A DNA stretch of 64,000 nucleotides. Origin: Constrictibacter sp. MBR-5. GTDB taxonomy: Bacteria > Pseudomonadota > Alphaproteobacteria > JAJUGE01. The notes under the pieces are model-generated. The model was not told where the DNA came from. It made no database searches and was given only the letters and a program-made list of their open reading frames with translations. The translations under genes were made by a program, and so were the position numbers. Below are positions 45,385-54,282 of this stretch, one piece after another. Each line of letters starts with the position of its first letter. Position 1 is the first letter of the stretch. Location of the stretch: contig NZ_JBEPTK010000008.1 of the NCBI RefSeq assembly GCF_040549485.1, positions 155,553-219,552 on the forward strand, written 5' to 3'.

Positions 45385-46386
45385 TCACGCGATCGTCAGC
45401 ACCGCATTCCCCACCAGCTTGCCGCTCTCCACCGCCTCGTGCGCGGCGACGCAGTCGGCGAGGTCGAAGGTCTCGGCGATCAGGTGCTGCAGGCGACCGT
45501 GGCGCAGCATCTCCGTGATGTCGTGGCGGGCGGCGGCGAAATTCTCCGGCGACATGGCGTAGACGAAGACGCCGCGGATGACGCCGTTGCCGAACATGAA
45601 GGGGAAGAAGTCGAGCACCGGCTTGGGATTGGCGACCGAGCCGTAGGGCGCGATCGTGCCGCCCTTCGCCAGCGCCGCGGTGCTGGCGGCGAGATTGCCG
45701 CCGAACTCGACCTCGACGATCAGGTCGGCGCCGCGGCCGCCGGTCAGCGCCTTCACCCGCGCCGCCACGTCCTCGCTGCGGTAGTTCACGACGTGGTCGG
45801 CGCCCGCCCGGCGCGCCACCTCGGCCTTGGCGTCGCCGCTGACCGTCGCGATCACGTGGGCGCCGGCCCACTTGGCGATCTGGATGGCGTACCAGCCGAC
45901 CGCCCCGGCACCGCCGGTCACCAGCACCGTCCGCCCGTGCACGGGTCCGCCGCCGAGCACGGCGAGATGCGCCGTCATCGCAGGCACGCCCAGGCACGCC
46001 GCCTCGGCGAAGCTCGTCCCGTCCGGCAGCGGCACGGCCTGAATCGCCGGGAGCGCCACTGTCTGCGCCGCCGTGCCGACCGTGCCCTGCGCCATCCCGT
46101 CCGGGCTGCGGTTCGCGTTGTAGAGCCAGACCCGCTCGCCGACGCGCTTCGGGTCGACGCCCGGCCCGACCGCCTCGATCACGCCGCCGCCGTCATTGTG
46201 CGGCACGACCAGCGGGCCGGGAATGGTGCCGCGACCGCCCATGCGGGTCTTCACGTCGGAGGGGTTGATGCCGGACGCGTGCACGCGCACCAGCACCTCG
46301 CCCGGGCCGGCCACGGGATCGGGCAGGTCGCCGATGCGGATCACGTCGCGGGCGGCGCCGTAGCGCTCGTAGAAGACGGCTTTCAT
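45385..46386 (-). CDS. Zinc-independent quinone oxidoreductase (MDR superfamily)
   Basis: A 333-residue medium-chain dehydrogenase/reductase of the quinone-oxidoreductase branch. MKAVFYERYGAARDVIRIGD, substrate-pocket GINPSDVKTRMG, nucleotide motif VLVTGGAGAVGWYAIQIAKW. The structural-zinc cysteines of classical alcohol dehydrogenases are absent. It reduces quinones or alpha,beta-enones with NADPH. It starts 14 bases after the end of the GST gene on the same strand, so both are probably one transcript. The substrate is unknown. Confidence 0.88.
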   Translation of the reverse strand: MKAVFYERYGAARDVIRIGDLPDPVAGPGEVLVRVHASGINPSDVKTRMGGRGTIPGPLVVPHNDGGGVIEAVGPGVDPKRVGERVWLYNANRSPDGMAQGTVGTAAQTVALPAIQAVPLPDGTSFAEAACLGVPAMTAHLAVLGGGPVHGRTVLVTGGAGAVGWYAIQIAKWAGAHVIATVSGDAKAEVARRAGADHVVNYRSEDVAARVKALTGGRGADLIVEVEFGGNLAASTAALAKGGTIAPYGSVANPKPVLDFFPFMFGNGVIRGVFVYAMSPENFAAARHDITEMLRHGRLQHLIAETFDLADCVAAHEAVESGKLVGNAVLTIA

Positions 46387-46400
46387 GGCTCTCGCTCCGG

Positions 46401-47096
46401 TTAGCGCTTTTCGTACTGGGTCTTGCCGAACATCATCTCGCGCTGCCGGTCGCTGATCGGCCCCTCGCGGCGGCGCTCGGCCAGCACCTTCAGGCCGCGC
46501 TGCACGGCTGGCCGCGCCTCGATCTCCTCCATCCAGCGCTTCAGGTTCGGGTGGTCGTCGATCCGCTGGCCCTGCTTCTCCCAGGGACGGATCCACGGAA
46601 ACGTCGCCATGTCGGCGATGGTGTAGTCGTCGCCGCCGAGATAGGGCGTCTCGCCCAGCCGCCGGTCGAGCACGTGATAGAGGCGCTTCGCCTCGTTCAC
46701 GTAGCGGTCGATGGCGTAGGGGATCTTCTCCACGGCGTAGTTGCGGAAGTGGTGCACCTGGCCCAGCATCGGCCCGACATGCCCCATCTGCGTCATGAGC
46801 CATTGGATGCAGGTGTAGCGGGCGCGGGTCTCGGTTGGAAAGAACCGCCCGGTCTTGTCGCCGAGATACATCAGGATGGCGCCGGATTCGGCCAGCGCGA
46901 ACGGCCTGCCGCCGGGCCCGTCACGGTCGACGATGGCCGGCATCTTGTTGTTCGGGCTGATCTTCAGGAAGTCCGGCTTGAACTGGTCGCCCTCGCCGAT
47001 ATTGACCGGCACCACGTTGTAGGGCAGTCCGGTCTCCTCCAGGAAGATGTGGACCTTGTGCCCGTTCGGCGTCGGCCACGTATAGAGGTCGATCAT
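46401..47096 (-). CDS. yfcG: Glutathione S-transferase, YfcG/Ure2p-like
   Basis: A 231-residue protein. The opening MIDLYTWPTPNGHKVHIFLE and the segment EGDQFKPDFLKISPNNKMPA match YfcG/nu-class disulfide-bond reductases. The C-terminal helical domain includes YLGDKTGRFFPTETRARYTC. YfcG reduces disulfides with glutathione without a catalytic serine or cysteine of ordinary type. ATG 47096 begins the conserved strand; longer in-frame starts upstream lack similarity. It is upstream of the quinone oxidoreductase. Confidence 0.9.
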   Translation of the reverse strand: MIDLYTWPTPNGHKVHIFLEETGLPYNVVPVNIGEGDQFKPDFLKISPNNKMPAIVDRDGPGGRPFALAESGAILMYLGDKTGRFFPTETRARYTCIQWLMTQMGHVGPMLGQVHHFRNYAVEKIPYAIDRYVNEAKRLYHVLDRRLGETPYLGGDDYTIADMATFPWIRPWEKQGQRIDDHPNLKRWMEEIEARPAVQRGLKVLAERRREGPISDRQREMMFGKTQYEKR

Positions 47097-47155
47097 GCCC
47101 CGTTCCTCATGATGCCCGTTCCCCCACCGGCTGTCGGATGCGGCACGGCCGGAGT

Positions 47156-47605
47156 ATGACCGCGATGCACCCGCCGGGCCAGAGCGGGCGCCGCCTCGCC
47201 GCCGCCTACGCCGCGACATCCTACGACGTGCTGGCGGACGGCCGCCGCGTCTGCGTGCGGCTCGGCCGGCCCGCCCCGGCGCTCGACGCGCTGCTCGCCC
47301 GGCTGGGCGCGGCCTCCGGCACCTTCGTCACCGCCTGGAACCCGCGCTCGCGGCCGCGGCCGTCTCCGGTGAACGCCCGCGCACACCGCCGCATGGCCGC
47401 CCGCCTCGACGCCGCCGGCCTGCGGCGGCTGCCGCACGAGGGCCGGTCGCTCGACGGCCGCTGGCGCGAGCGCGGCTTCCTCGTGCTCGACCTCGCCGAC
47501 CGCGACGCCCTCGCCCTGGCCGAGGCGTTCGGCCAGAACGCCGTGGTCCGCATCGCCCGCGGCGGCAGCGCCGTGCTGCTGCCGACGCGCCTTATGGGAG
47601 CCTGA
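47156..47605 (+). CDS. DUF3293 family protein
   Basis: A 149-residue protein with the DUF3293 pattern FVTAWNPRSRPRPSPVNARA, then LRRLPHEGRSLDGRWRERGF and FGQNAVVRIARGGSAVLL. The function of this family is unknown; members are short, cytosolic and often encoded singly. Start ATG 47156 follows GGAG. It is divergent from the GST gene and ends four bases from the stop of the convergent membrane-protein gene. Confidence 0.8.
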   Translation: MTAMHPPGQSGRRLAAAYAATSYDVLADGRRVCVRLGRPAPALDALLARLGAASGTFVTAWNPRSRPRPSPVNARAHRRMAARLDAAGLRRLPHEGRSLDGRWRERGFLVLDLADRDALALAEAFGQNAVVRIARGGSAVLLPTRLMGA

Positions 47606-47609
47606 CGGC

Positions 47610-48587
47610 CTAGGGCTTCTCCCGCCGGCGGCGCAGGAAGCGCGCGATGTTCGCCATGTGCACATGGCCCTGCCGCACTTCGTAGACGCCGAACATCACC
47701 GCGGCCAGCAGCAGCGGCAGCACGAAATAGACGGCGCGATAGGTGATGATCGCCGCGATCACGCCCTCGCGCGGCACGCCTTCGGGCAGCAGCAGGATCA
47801 CCACGGACTCGAACACGCCGAGCCCGCCGGGCACGTGGCTGATCATCCCCGACAGGTAGGCGACGACGAAGATTCCGATGAAGTGCCAGTAGTCGATGCC
47901 GATGCCCGTCGGCAGCAGCCAGTAGAGGGCGGCGCTGGCGAAGCTCCACTCCATGCAGGCGACGGCCAACTGCGCGAACGGGATCCACAGCGGCGGCGGC
48001 GGCATGTTCATCCCCGCCATCCGGATCGACGGCCGTCCCGCCGCGCTCCATACGACGTAGAGGCAGCCAGCCACGATACACAGTACTCCGAACACCGTCA
48101 GCGCCCATGCCGGCAGGCCGGTGACGTGGCCGAACTCGCCCTCGTTCACCAGGACGAGGACGCCGGCCACTGCGAAGGCGCCGAGGAAATAGGCCGCACC
48201 GCCGAACACCACCACCTTGGCGATATCGATCGGCTTCACACCCCACGACGTGTAGAAGCGATAGCGCACCGCCCCGCCCGTCACGCCGCCGAAGCCCAGG
48301 CTGTGGCTGAAGGCGTAGCTGAGGAACGACACGAAGGCGACGCGCACATAGCTCAGATGCCGGCCGATATAGGCGAAGGCGGTCGTGTCGTAGACAGTCA
48401 GGATCAGGTAGGCCGCCACCGTGAAGATCAGCGACAGCGCCACATGGCTGCGCGGGATCTCCCCCAGCTGCCACATCAGCGCGTCCCACTTCAGGTCGCG
48501 CAGCGTGTGCTGCAGCACCCAGACCGCGGCGGCGAAGACCCCGAGCGCCACCAGGATCCCGAGATAGTGGAGGAGACGTTTGAGCAT
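47610..48587 (-). CDS. UPF0104/MprF-like lysylphosphatidylglycerol-flippase family membrane protein
   Basis: A 325-residue integral membrane protein with about eight helices. The family signatures are FSHSLGFGGVTGGAVRYRFY and MISHVPGGLGVFESVVILLL, characteristic of the flippase domain of MprF and related UPF0104 proteins. No synthetase domain is fused. It may move lipids or lipid-linked precursors across the inner membrane. The basic C-terminus (RFLRRRREKP) is cytosolic. It lies downstream of the DUF35/thiolase pair on the same strand. Confidence 0.83.
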   Translation of the reverse strand: MLKRLLHYLGILVALGVFAAAVWVLQHTLRDLKWDALMWQLGEIPRSHVALSLIFTVAAYLILTVYDTTAFAYIGRHLSYVRVAFVSFLSYAFSHSLGFGGVTGGAVRYRFYTSWGVKPIDIAKVVVFGGAAYFLGAFAVAGVLVLVNEGEFGHVTGLPAWALTVFGVLCIVAGCLYVVWSAAGRPSIRMAGMNMPPPPLWIPFAQLAVACMEWSFASAALYWLLPTGIGIDYWHFIGIFVVAYLSGMISHVPGGLGVFESVVILLLPEGVPREGVIAAIITYRAVYFVLPLLLAAVMFGVYEVRQGHVHMANIARFLRRRREKP

Positions 48588-48617
48588 GCGGATCCGCTGG
48601 ACGGGGCGGGCGCGACC

Positions 48618-49019
48618 CTACCCGACCGGACGGAACTTCGGAATGGTCAAACCGTCGGAAACCGCGTCGAAGATGACCTCGACCTTCTGCCCGATATGCA
48701 CGCCGTCGGGGTCGTCGGTGACGATGTTGGTGAGGATGCGCGCGCCCTCCTCCAGGGTGATGCTGGCGACGACGTAGGGCGTGTCGCCCTTGAACGCCGC
48801 CCCGGCCGGCCGCCGCGCCACCGTCCAGGAATAGACCTCGCCGCGGCCGCTCGCCTCGATCCAGTCGGCCTCCCCCGCACCGGGCGCGAGGCGGCGCGAA
48901 TAGAGGAAGGTCCGCCCCGTGTCGCGGCACTTCTGGATCATCAGCCTGCCCTGCTTCGCCCCCTCCCAATAGGGAGCGGAGTCGGTGTCGACCACCGGCA
49001 CCGGCTTGTCGTAGCTCAT
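48618..49019 (-). CDS. DUF35 OB-fold acyl-CoA-associated protein
   Basis: A 133-residue protein of the DUF35 family: an N-terminal rubredoxin-like knuckle region (QKCRDTGRTFLYSRRLAPGA) then an OB-fold (GRGEVYSWTVARRPAGAAFK, then VASITLEEGARILTNIVTDD). Only one of the four zinc cysteines remains, so the metal site is lost. DUF35 proteins bind thiolase-like partners and channel acyl-CoA. The thiolase-like gene ends six bases upstream on the same strand, so they are a functional pair. Confidence 0.85.
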   Translation of the reverse strand: MSYDKPVPVVDTDSAPYWEGAKQGRLMIQKCRDTGRTFLYSRRLAPGAGEADWIEASGRGEVYSWTVARRPAGAAFKGDTPYVVASITLEEGARILTNIVTDDPDGVHIGQKVEVIFDAVSDGLTIPKFRPVG

Positions 49020-49024
49020 GGTAC

Positions 49025-50215
49025 TCAGTCCTTCTCGGTCGACAGGATGACGGTGGCGCCGCTCGAGAGCACGCCGCCGGTGCCGTGGCAGATCGCGGTC
49101 CTGATGCCCCCGCCCTTCGGGCCCGGCGCCTGCCGCTCGCCGCAGATGCCCCAGAGCTGCCGGCTGGCCTCGATCATCGTGAAGATGCCGTACATGCCGG
49201 GATGGCAGTAGCTGAGGCCGCCGCCGTTCGTGTTCAGCGGGAACTCGCCGCCCGGTGCGGTGCGCTGGCCTTTCACGAAGTCCTTGCCCTCGCCGCGCCC
49301 GCACAGGCCCACCGCCTCCAGCGTCAGCAGCACGGTGATCGTGAAGCTGTCGTAAAGCATGGCGAGGTCGATGTCGGCCGGCCTGCGTCCGGACATTTTG
49401 TACGCCGCCGCACTCGACCGCTCCGCCACCTCCAGGCGCGACATGTCGGGCATGTAGTTGATGTTGGAATGGGTGGCGCTCTCGCCGTGGCCGAGCACGA
49501 AGACCGGCTTGGTCTTGAGGTCCTTCGCCCGCTCCGCCGTCGTCATCACCACAGCCCCGGCGCCGTCGGTGACCAGGCAGCAGTCGAGCAGATGCAGCGG
49601 GTCGGTGATCATCGGCGATTCGAACACGCCGTCCACCGTCAGCGGGTCGCGATAGGTCGCCGCCGGGTTCAGCGCCGCCCAGGACCGCGTCGAGACCGCG
49701 ATCTCGGCCAGCGTCTCCGGCGAACTGCCATAGTCGTGGAAGTGCCGGTGCGCCGCCATCGCATAGGCGCCGACCGGCGACGGCAGGCCCGCCACCATGT
49801 CGAACTGGTTGGAGAACAGCGCCGGCCGCCCGCCCAGTGCGCGGCTGGATTCGCTGCGCTGCAGGCTGCCGTAGAGGATCAGCACGGTGTCGCAGACGCC
49901 GGCGCGGATCATCTCCGCCGCGTGCCCCGCGTGCAGCACGAAGGCCGAGCCGCCGACATTGGTGCCGTCCAGGTATTTCGGGAACTCGATGCCCAGATAT
50001 TCGGTCAGCAGGATCGGCTGCATCGCGCCCGGCCCCGGCATGCCCCACATGCCGGCGACGGCCAGCCCGTCGACGTCGCCCATCGTCAGTCCGGCCTGCT
50101 CCAGCGCCTCCACCGCGACGTGGCGCTGCATGGCGAGCAGCCCCGTTCCGGGTTTCGCCTTGCCGCCGGCGATGGGAAAGTCGGCGACACCGACGATGAC
50201 GGGTTCTCGGCTCAT
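49025..50215 (-). CDS. Thiolase-like (SCP2/Ltp2-type) acyl-CoA protein
   Basis: A 396-residue thiolase-superfamily protein. Segments VGVADFPIAGGKAKPGTGLL, LFSNQFDMVAGLPSP and the C-terminal NTNGGGLSYCHPGMYGIFTM plus GTGGVLSSGATVIL fit the fold. In place of the nucleophilic cysteine loop it reads LDGTNVGGSAFVLHAGHAAE, with glycine where thiolases have cysteine. Such Cys-less members (Ltp2-like) act as retro-aldolases with a DUF35 partner, which lies immediately downstream. An aldolase role is therefore likely, on an unknown acyl-CoA. Confidence 0.85.
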   Translation of the reverse strand: MSREPVIVGVADFPIAGGKAKPGTGLLAMQRHVAVEALEQAGLTMGDVDGLAVAGMWGMPGPGAMQPILLTEYLGIEFPKYLDGTNVGGSAFVLHAGHAAEMIRAGVCDTVLILYGSLQRSESSRALGGRPALFSNQFDMVAGLPSPVGAYAMAAHRHFHDYGSSPETLAEIAVSTRSWAALNPAATYRDPLTVDGVFESPMITDPLHLLDCCLVTDGAGAVVMTTAERAKDLKTKPVFVLGHGESATHSNINYMPDMSRLEVAERSSAAAYKMSGRRPADIDLAMLYDSFTITVLLTLEAVGLCGRGEGKDFVKGQRTAPGGEFPLNTNGGGLSYCHPGMYGIFTMIEASRQLWGICGERQAPGPKGGGIRTAICHGTGGVLSSGATVILSTEKD

Positions 50216-50361
50216 GTGTGTCGTTCCCTGCGGCGACCGTCCAAGCTGCCGCACAATGTGTCAGCCGCCCCCGGGGGCGCAAGCGCCGGGGAGGGTCCTG
50301 ACGGCCGCCGCCTGCCGCGCACCCGGCAACAAGCCCAGAAGCAAGCCCCAAGGCAGCCGCA

Positions 50362-51417
50362 ATGACCCCCAGTACCCGCCAGCAGTTCCGCCTCCTGTCG
50401 CTGCTCGTGGCCGCCTCGGCCGCCGCCGGCGCCGTCTATACCGCGCTCCGGGTGCCCGACGCGCCCGAAGGCCTGCTGTTCGTCGCCTCCGGTGCGGTGA
50501 TCGGCGCGGTCATCGCATCCTGCATCATCGGATTCGAGCTGTTCGCAGCCGACCGCCTGCTGGAGCGCGACGGCCGCCGGCTGCCGCTCGCCGGGGCGAT
50601 GGCGGTGCGCGCCGCCGCCTACGGCGTGGCGGTGATGGCCGGCCTGCTGCTCGTGCCCTGGGTCCTGCTCGGCCGCGACCCGAACCCGTTCCGCCCCTAC
50701 ATCGCCGGTGACATCGCCTTCTCGCTGGCGGCGAGCTTCGCCTTCGTCGCCTTCATGTCCGTGGTGCGCCTGCTCGGCCCGGGTACGCTCGCCAGCCTGC
50801 TGACCGGCCGCTACTACCGCCCGCGCGAGGAGCAGCGCATCGTCCTCTTCCTCGACATCGTCGGCTCCACCGGCATCGCCGAGCGTATCGGCGACGTGCG
50901 CTTCCACGCCCTGCTGTCGGAGACCTTCACCATCCTGTCGCGGGTGGTGACGGACGCCGGCGGCGACGTCTACCGCTATGTCGGGGACGCGATGATCGCC
51001 ACATGGCCGCTGGGCGGCCCCCCCGGGAAGAAAAGCCACGAGAACGCCCGCGCGCCCGCCTGCGTCCTCGCCTGCCGGGACGCCCTCGACGCGGCCGCCC
51101 CTGTCCTCCAGCGCCGGCACGGCCACGTCCCCGCCTTCCGCGCCGGCCTCCACGCCGGCCCCGTCGTCGCGGGCGAGGTCGGCGGCTTCAAGCGCGAGAT
51201 CGCCTTGCTCGGCGACACGATGAACACCGCCGCCCGCATCGAATCCGCCTGCCGCGACACCGGCCGGCCGATCCTCGCGTCACGGACGCTGGTCGACGCC
51301 TGCATCCTGCCGCCGGACATCGCCGTCACCGGCGCGGGGACGCACCTGCTGCGGGGCAAGCGGGAGCCGATCGAGCTGGTCGCGCTGGAGCGGGTGGTCG
51401 ACGGCGAGGAGCCCTGA
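50362..51417 (+). CDS. Membrane-bound class III adenylate/guanylate cyclase, second copy
   Basis: A 351-residue protein with four N-terminal membrane helices (for example LLSLLVAASAAAGAVYTALR and AAAYGVAVMAGLLLVPWVLL) and a C-terminal cyclase domain from about residue 165: IVLFLDIVGSTGIAERIGDV and YRYVGDAMIATWPLG hold the two metal aspartates, and LLGDTMNTAARIESACRDTG completes the site. The soluble loop between strands (GGPPGKKSHENARAPA) is an unusual Pro/Lys insertion. It makes cAMP or cGMP. Unrelated in membrane part to the cyclase at 19272. Confidence 0.9.
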   Translation: MTPSTRQQFRLLSLLVAASAAAGAVYTALRVPDAPEGLLFVASGAVIGAVIASCIIGFELFAADRLLERDGRRLPLAGAMAVRAAAYGVAVMAGLLLVPWVLLGRDPNPFRPYIAGDIAFSLAASFAFVAFMSVVRLLGPGTLASLLTGRYYRPREEQRIVLFLDIVGSTGIAERIGDVRFHALLSETFTILSRVVTDAGGDVYRYVGDAMIATWPLGGPPGKKSHENARAPACVLACRDALDAAAPVLQRRHGHVPAFRAGLHAGPVVAGEVGGFKREIALLGDTMNTAARIESACRDTGRPILASRTLVDACILPPDIAVTGAGTHLLRGKREPIELVALERVVDGEEP

Positions 51418-51426
51418 TGAGCGACG

Positions 51427-51468
51427 CCGGATGTTCGGACCGGCGAAAGCGGGACCGGGAACATCCGG
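51427..51468. terminator. Perfect 10-bp hairpin after the second cyclase gene
   Basis: CCGGATGTTC (51427-51436) pairs with GAACATCCGG (51459-51468). The loop of 22 bases has a further GGACCGG/GGACCGG direct repeat. It begins ten bases past the cyclase stop. There is no T-run, so rho-independent termination is not certain. The rest of the 228-base gap to the porin-like gene has no gene. Confidence 0.5.
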
Positions 51469-51645
51469 GCACACCCGCGTTGGCGCGGCGAGTTCTTTGA
51501 ACAGAGCCTCGACGTGCCAAGGCGGTGCCAACGGTGTAGCGGAGACTGGGGAACGTGCTCCCGACAGCGGCGTTACGAGATCCAGCACCGCGGAGGATGG
51601 TGACGCACGACGGTGGTGGCCCGCCAGACCGCCCGGCAGGAATGG

Positions 51646-52737
51646 ATGCATCCCAAGATACTCGCCGTCATTCCCTCGGCACTGTCGCTCCTCACGAATG
51701 CGACGGCCCTCGCAGCCGAGCGTCGGGATGCACAGGATGCGAGCGACACGCTGACGACGAACCTGACCTTGGAGTTTCAGATCGACGTCGGCGCGGACGA
51801 TGTCACCGACACATTCGGAAAGGCTGAAACCGCGAGCGAACTGCGGCTCAGCCCGAATCTCTCGTTCGAACTCGGGCTGGTCTTCGAATCGCTCGCTCCC
51901 GGCACCGCCGACCGGGAACACATCTTCGACGGTCACGGCCTGATCGTGGAGCAGGCCTTCCTCAGCTATTCGCGTGACGCTGTCGATATCTTCGCGGGCA
52001 AGTTCAACCCGTCTTTCGGTTTCGCCTGGAGCGAGATGCCCGGCATCTATGGCGACGGCTTCGCCAAGGACTACGAGTTCGTGGAAGCGCTCGGCGCCGG
52101 CGTCCGCTTCCGCCTTGGCGAAGGCGGGTTCGATGGTCATCCGCTTCCCGGACAACACGATGTCACCATGGCGGTCTACCGCAGCGATACCACCCCCGCC
52201 TCGGGTTCGTTGTTCTATTCGCGCGGCCGCGCCCGGCTGTCCGACGGCGGCGCCGCGAACACCGAGGGCCTTTCCTCCGTTGCCGTCGCATGGGAGGGGA
52301 AGGACCTGTCGCCGTTCGACCTCGACTACAATATCGGCCTGAGCTACCGCGCGGGGGGGCGCGGCGCCAGCCATGACGAATTCGCCCTGGTCGCCGGGGT
52401 CTTGGGCTCAGAGGCCCTTTCGCGGGATCTCGACCTCAGGGTCGTCGCGGAGATGGCGCATTTCTGGAACGCCGAGGCGCAGCGACAGGACCGCCGCAAC
52501 ACGTCGCTCGGGGCCACTTTCACTTTCGACGAGGCATGGCACATCGTCGTCGCCTATGCGGGCCGCACCGTGATTCCCCACAATGGCTCCGCCACGACGG
52601 ACCATCTGCTGGAGGTGAGCGGCGGCTACCGGTTCGAGTCCGGCCTCGGCCTCGACCTGGGCTATGCCGCGCGTCGCAGTGAGGCCGTCTGGACGGGCCG
52701 CGCCGGCCTCCTCGTCTCATGGTCGGCCGATTTCTGA
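51646..52737 (+). CDS. Predicted outer-membrane beta-barrel protein
   Basis: A 363-residue protein. A signal peptide (about residues 1-24, ending NATALA-AE) is followed by alternating polar/hydrophobic strands (LTLEFQIDVGADDVTDTFGK, AETASELRLSPNLSFELGLV, DVTMAVYRSDTTPASGSLFY) and a C-terminal aromatic residue in LVSWSADF, as for Omp85-inserted barrels. No family name is recognised. AGGA precedes ATG 51646. It could be a porin-like or adhesin-like barrel; substrate unknown. Confidence 0.7.
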   Translation: MHPKILAVIPSALSLLTNATALAAERRDAQDASDTLTTNLTLEFQIDVGADDVTDTFGKAETASELRLSPNLSFELGLVFESLAPGTADREHIFDGHGLIVEQAFLSYSRDAVDIFAGKFNPSFGFAWSEMPGIYGDGFAKDYEFVEALGAGVRFRLGEGGFDGHPLPGQHDVTMAVYRSDTTPASGSLFYSRGRARLSDGGAANTEGLSSVAVAWEGKDLSPFDLDYNIGLSYRAGGRGASHDEFALVAGVLGSEALSRDLDLRVVAEMAHFWNAEAQRQDRRNTSLGATFTFDEAWHIVVAYAGRTVIPHNGSATTDHLLEVSGGYRFESGLGLDLGYAARRSEAVWTGRAGLLVSWSADF

Positions 52738-52792
52738 GGCGGAAGCCGATCGCGCAACGGACAGGCCTGGAAACGGCTCGGTTTCCGGAGGA

Positions 52793-52879
52793 TCAGAAGA
52801 TCAAAGCGAAAAGCCCTATGACAACGAGCAAGCCGATCAAGAATATGATGCCGATTGTGCCGCCGATGAATTTGAACAT
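52793..52879 (-). CDS. 28-residue single-helix membrane peptide
   Basis: A leftward frame from ATG 52879 to TGA 52793 encodes MFKFIGGTIGIIFLIGLLVV followed by IGLFALIF: 28 residues, almost all hydrophobic, with one lysine near the N-terminus. An ideal GGAGG lies six bases upstream (complement of 52886-52890). This is a strong membrane-peptide signature, similar in length to small inner-membrane proteins or type I toxins, but no family match was seen. Downstream (leftward) lies a hairpin GGAAAC/GTTTCC near 52769-52786. No antisense RNA was identified. Confidence 0.55.
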   Translation of the reverse strand: MFKFIGGTIGIIFLIGLLVVIGLFALIF

Positions 52880-53187
52880 CTTTAACCTCCGGATCTATAT
52901 GGCAGACCGCTTTCAAACCGAAATCTGAGATCGATTGGCCGATCGATCGGGAACACGATTGGCGGCCCTCTGTTCCCGCCGAGGGAGGATAAATGAGGTC
53001 CGGCTGCCGATTTCTGCTCGTATCGCCGTAGTAGCCGGAATGGCCGGGGTGATGACCGCCGGATTGCCGTTGATCCCGAGCGATAGGCACAAAGAGCCCC
53101 GCAACGAGGTCCCCGTCCTTCTTCATCATCCGCCCCCCAGCGCGAGCGGGGACCGCAAGACGAGCGCCGACCACGATGGCTCCACGC
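52880..53187. other. Intergenic stretch, no gene recognised
   Basis: This ~300-base region upstream of the small membrane peptide and before the duplicated unit is noticeably less GC-rich than its surroundings (for example around 52905-53000). It contains no credible reading frame with family similarity. It may carry the promoter of the leftward 28-residue gene and remains unexplained. Confidence 0.5.
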
Positions 53188-54237
53188 AACTTGTATTCCT
53201 AGGACTATAAGCGCATGATGCAGCCTCCCCCTGGAAGACCCGCCATGCCCGACACACCCCCGCCCCTCACCGACCGTCAGGAAATCTTCTGCCGCCACGT
53301 CGCCCGCGGCGCCAGCGGTGCCGCCGCCGCACGCTGGGCCGGCTACGCTCCCGACAGTGCCGCCAAGCAGGCGAGCGTCATGCTGGGCCGCCCGCACATC
53401 CGCCGCCGCGTCGAGGACCTCCGCGTCCGCCGCGAGATCGCCCGCCAGACCGGCATCGCCGAGATGGTCGACCGCCTCAGGGCCCTGGCGAAGCTCGCCA
53501 CCGCCAAGGGCGACTACCGCACCGCCGTCCGCTGCATCGAGATCGAGGCCAAGGCCACCGGCCTGATCCCGGACAAGAATGCGGCGAGCCCCTGCGGCGG
53601 CTTCGCCGGATCCGACCCGCTGCTCGACGGCATCGACCCCCGCTGGCCCGGCCACGCCGCCGCCGAGGCCGAGGGCTGGCTCGCCGAATGGCGCCGCGGG
53701 CTGGCGCCGGAACCGGAGGAGAAGCCGGAGCCGATCATCGTGCCGCATGTGTATGAGGGTTTCGAAGGCCGGCCGCTGGACGAGTTCACCCCGTTCACGG
53801 ACCTGGAGCGGATGAGGGCCGACCAACAAAAGGGAATGGAAGGGAAGGAAAGGGAACCTTCCATCGACGAAGTCGAAGAGGAAGACCCCGACCCCATCGC
53901 CTCCCGCGAGGCCCGCGCCGAAGCGGCGCTCGAAGCCGAACTCGCCTACCTCCGCAGCATCGCCCCGCCCGTCGCCCTCAACCCCGCCGCCCCCTCCTGG
54001 GCCCGCCACCCCGACCCCCTTGTCCGCGGCGGCCAGTCCGACCTCCACGGCTGGGATCCGGCGTGGGAGCGCCCGGGGTGATGGGCAAAACGAAAGGCCG
54101 CCCCCCTCAACACCTTCCCGGCCGCAGCGAAGCGGAGCGCCGGGACCCAGGCGCCGCCCGGAAAACCTCTCCGCACGCAGCGCCCGCCCTGGGTCCGGCG
54201 CGCGGCGCTGGCGCGCCGCGTCCGGGAAAGTGCGGAA
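53188..54237 (+). repeat. Copy 2 of the ~1.05-kb duplicated unit
   Basis: AACTTGTATTCCTAGGACTA (53188) begins the leader and GTCCGGGAAAGTGCGG (about 54222-54237) ends the trailer, as in copy 1 at 2201-3236. Leader, gene and trailer are all shared, with point differences and a small in-frame expansion in the acidic region of the gene. The two copies lie in the same orientation about 51 kb apart. Confidence 0.75.
53245..54081 (+). CDS. Phage terminase small subunit-like protein, copy 2
   Basis: A 278-residue paralogue of the protein at 2259-3083. Residues ~6-150 are nearly identical, including LTDRQEIFCRHVARG and AAARWAGYAPDSAAKQASVM. It differs by an acidic insertion (EEDPDPIASREARAEAALE) in the C-terminal half and loss of a short Gly/Pro stretch. 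ATG 53245 corresponds to the start of copy 1; an upstream in-frame ATG at 53215 exists. No other phage genes flank it. It retains an intact reading frame, as does copy 1, which argues for function or recent copying. Confidence 0.7.
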   Translation: MPDTPPPLTDRQEIFCRHVARGASGAAAARWAGYAPDSAAKQASVMLGRPHIRRRVEDLRVRREIARQTGIAEMVDRLRALAKLATAKGDYRTAVRCIEIEAKATGLIPDKNAASPCGGFAGSDPLLDGIDPRWPGHAAAEAEGWLAEWRRGLAPEPEEKPEPIIVPHVYEGFEGRPLDEFTPFTDLERMRADQQKGMEGKEREPSIDEVEEEDPDPIASREARAEAALEAELAYLRSIAPPVALNPAAPSWARHPDPLVRGGQSDLHGWDPAWERPG

Positions 54238-54282
54238 AGGGGGCGGCAGAGCAAGGAGGCCGAAGGACCGGCCCCCCGCCGC

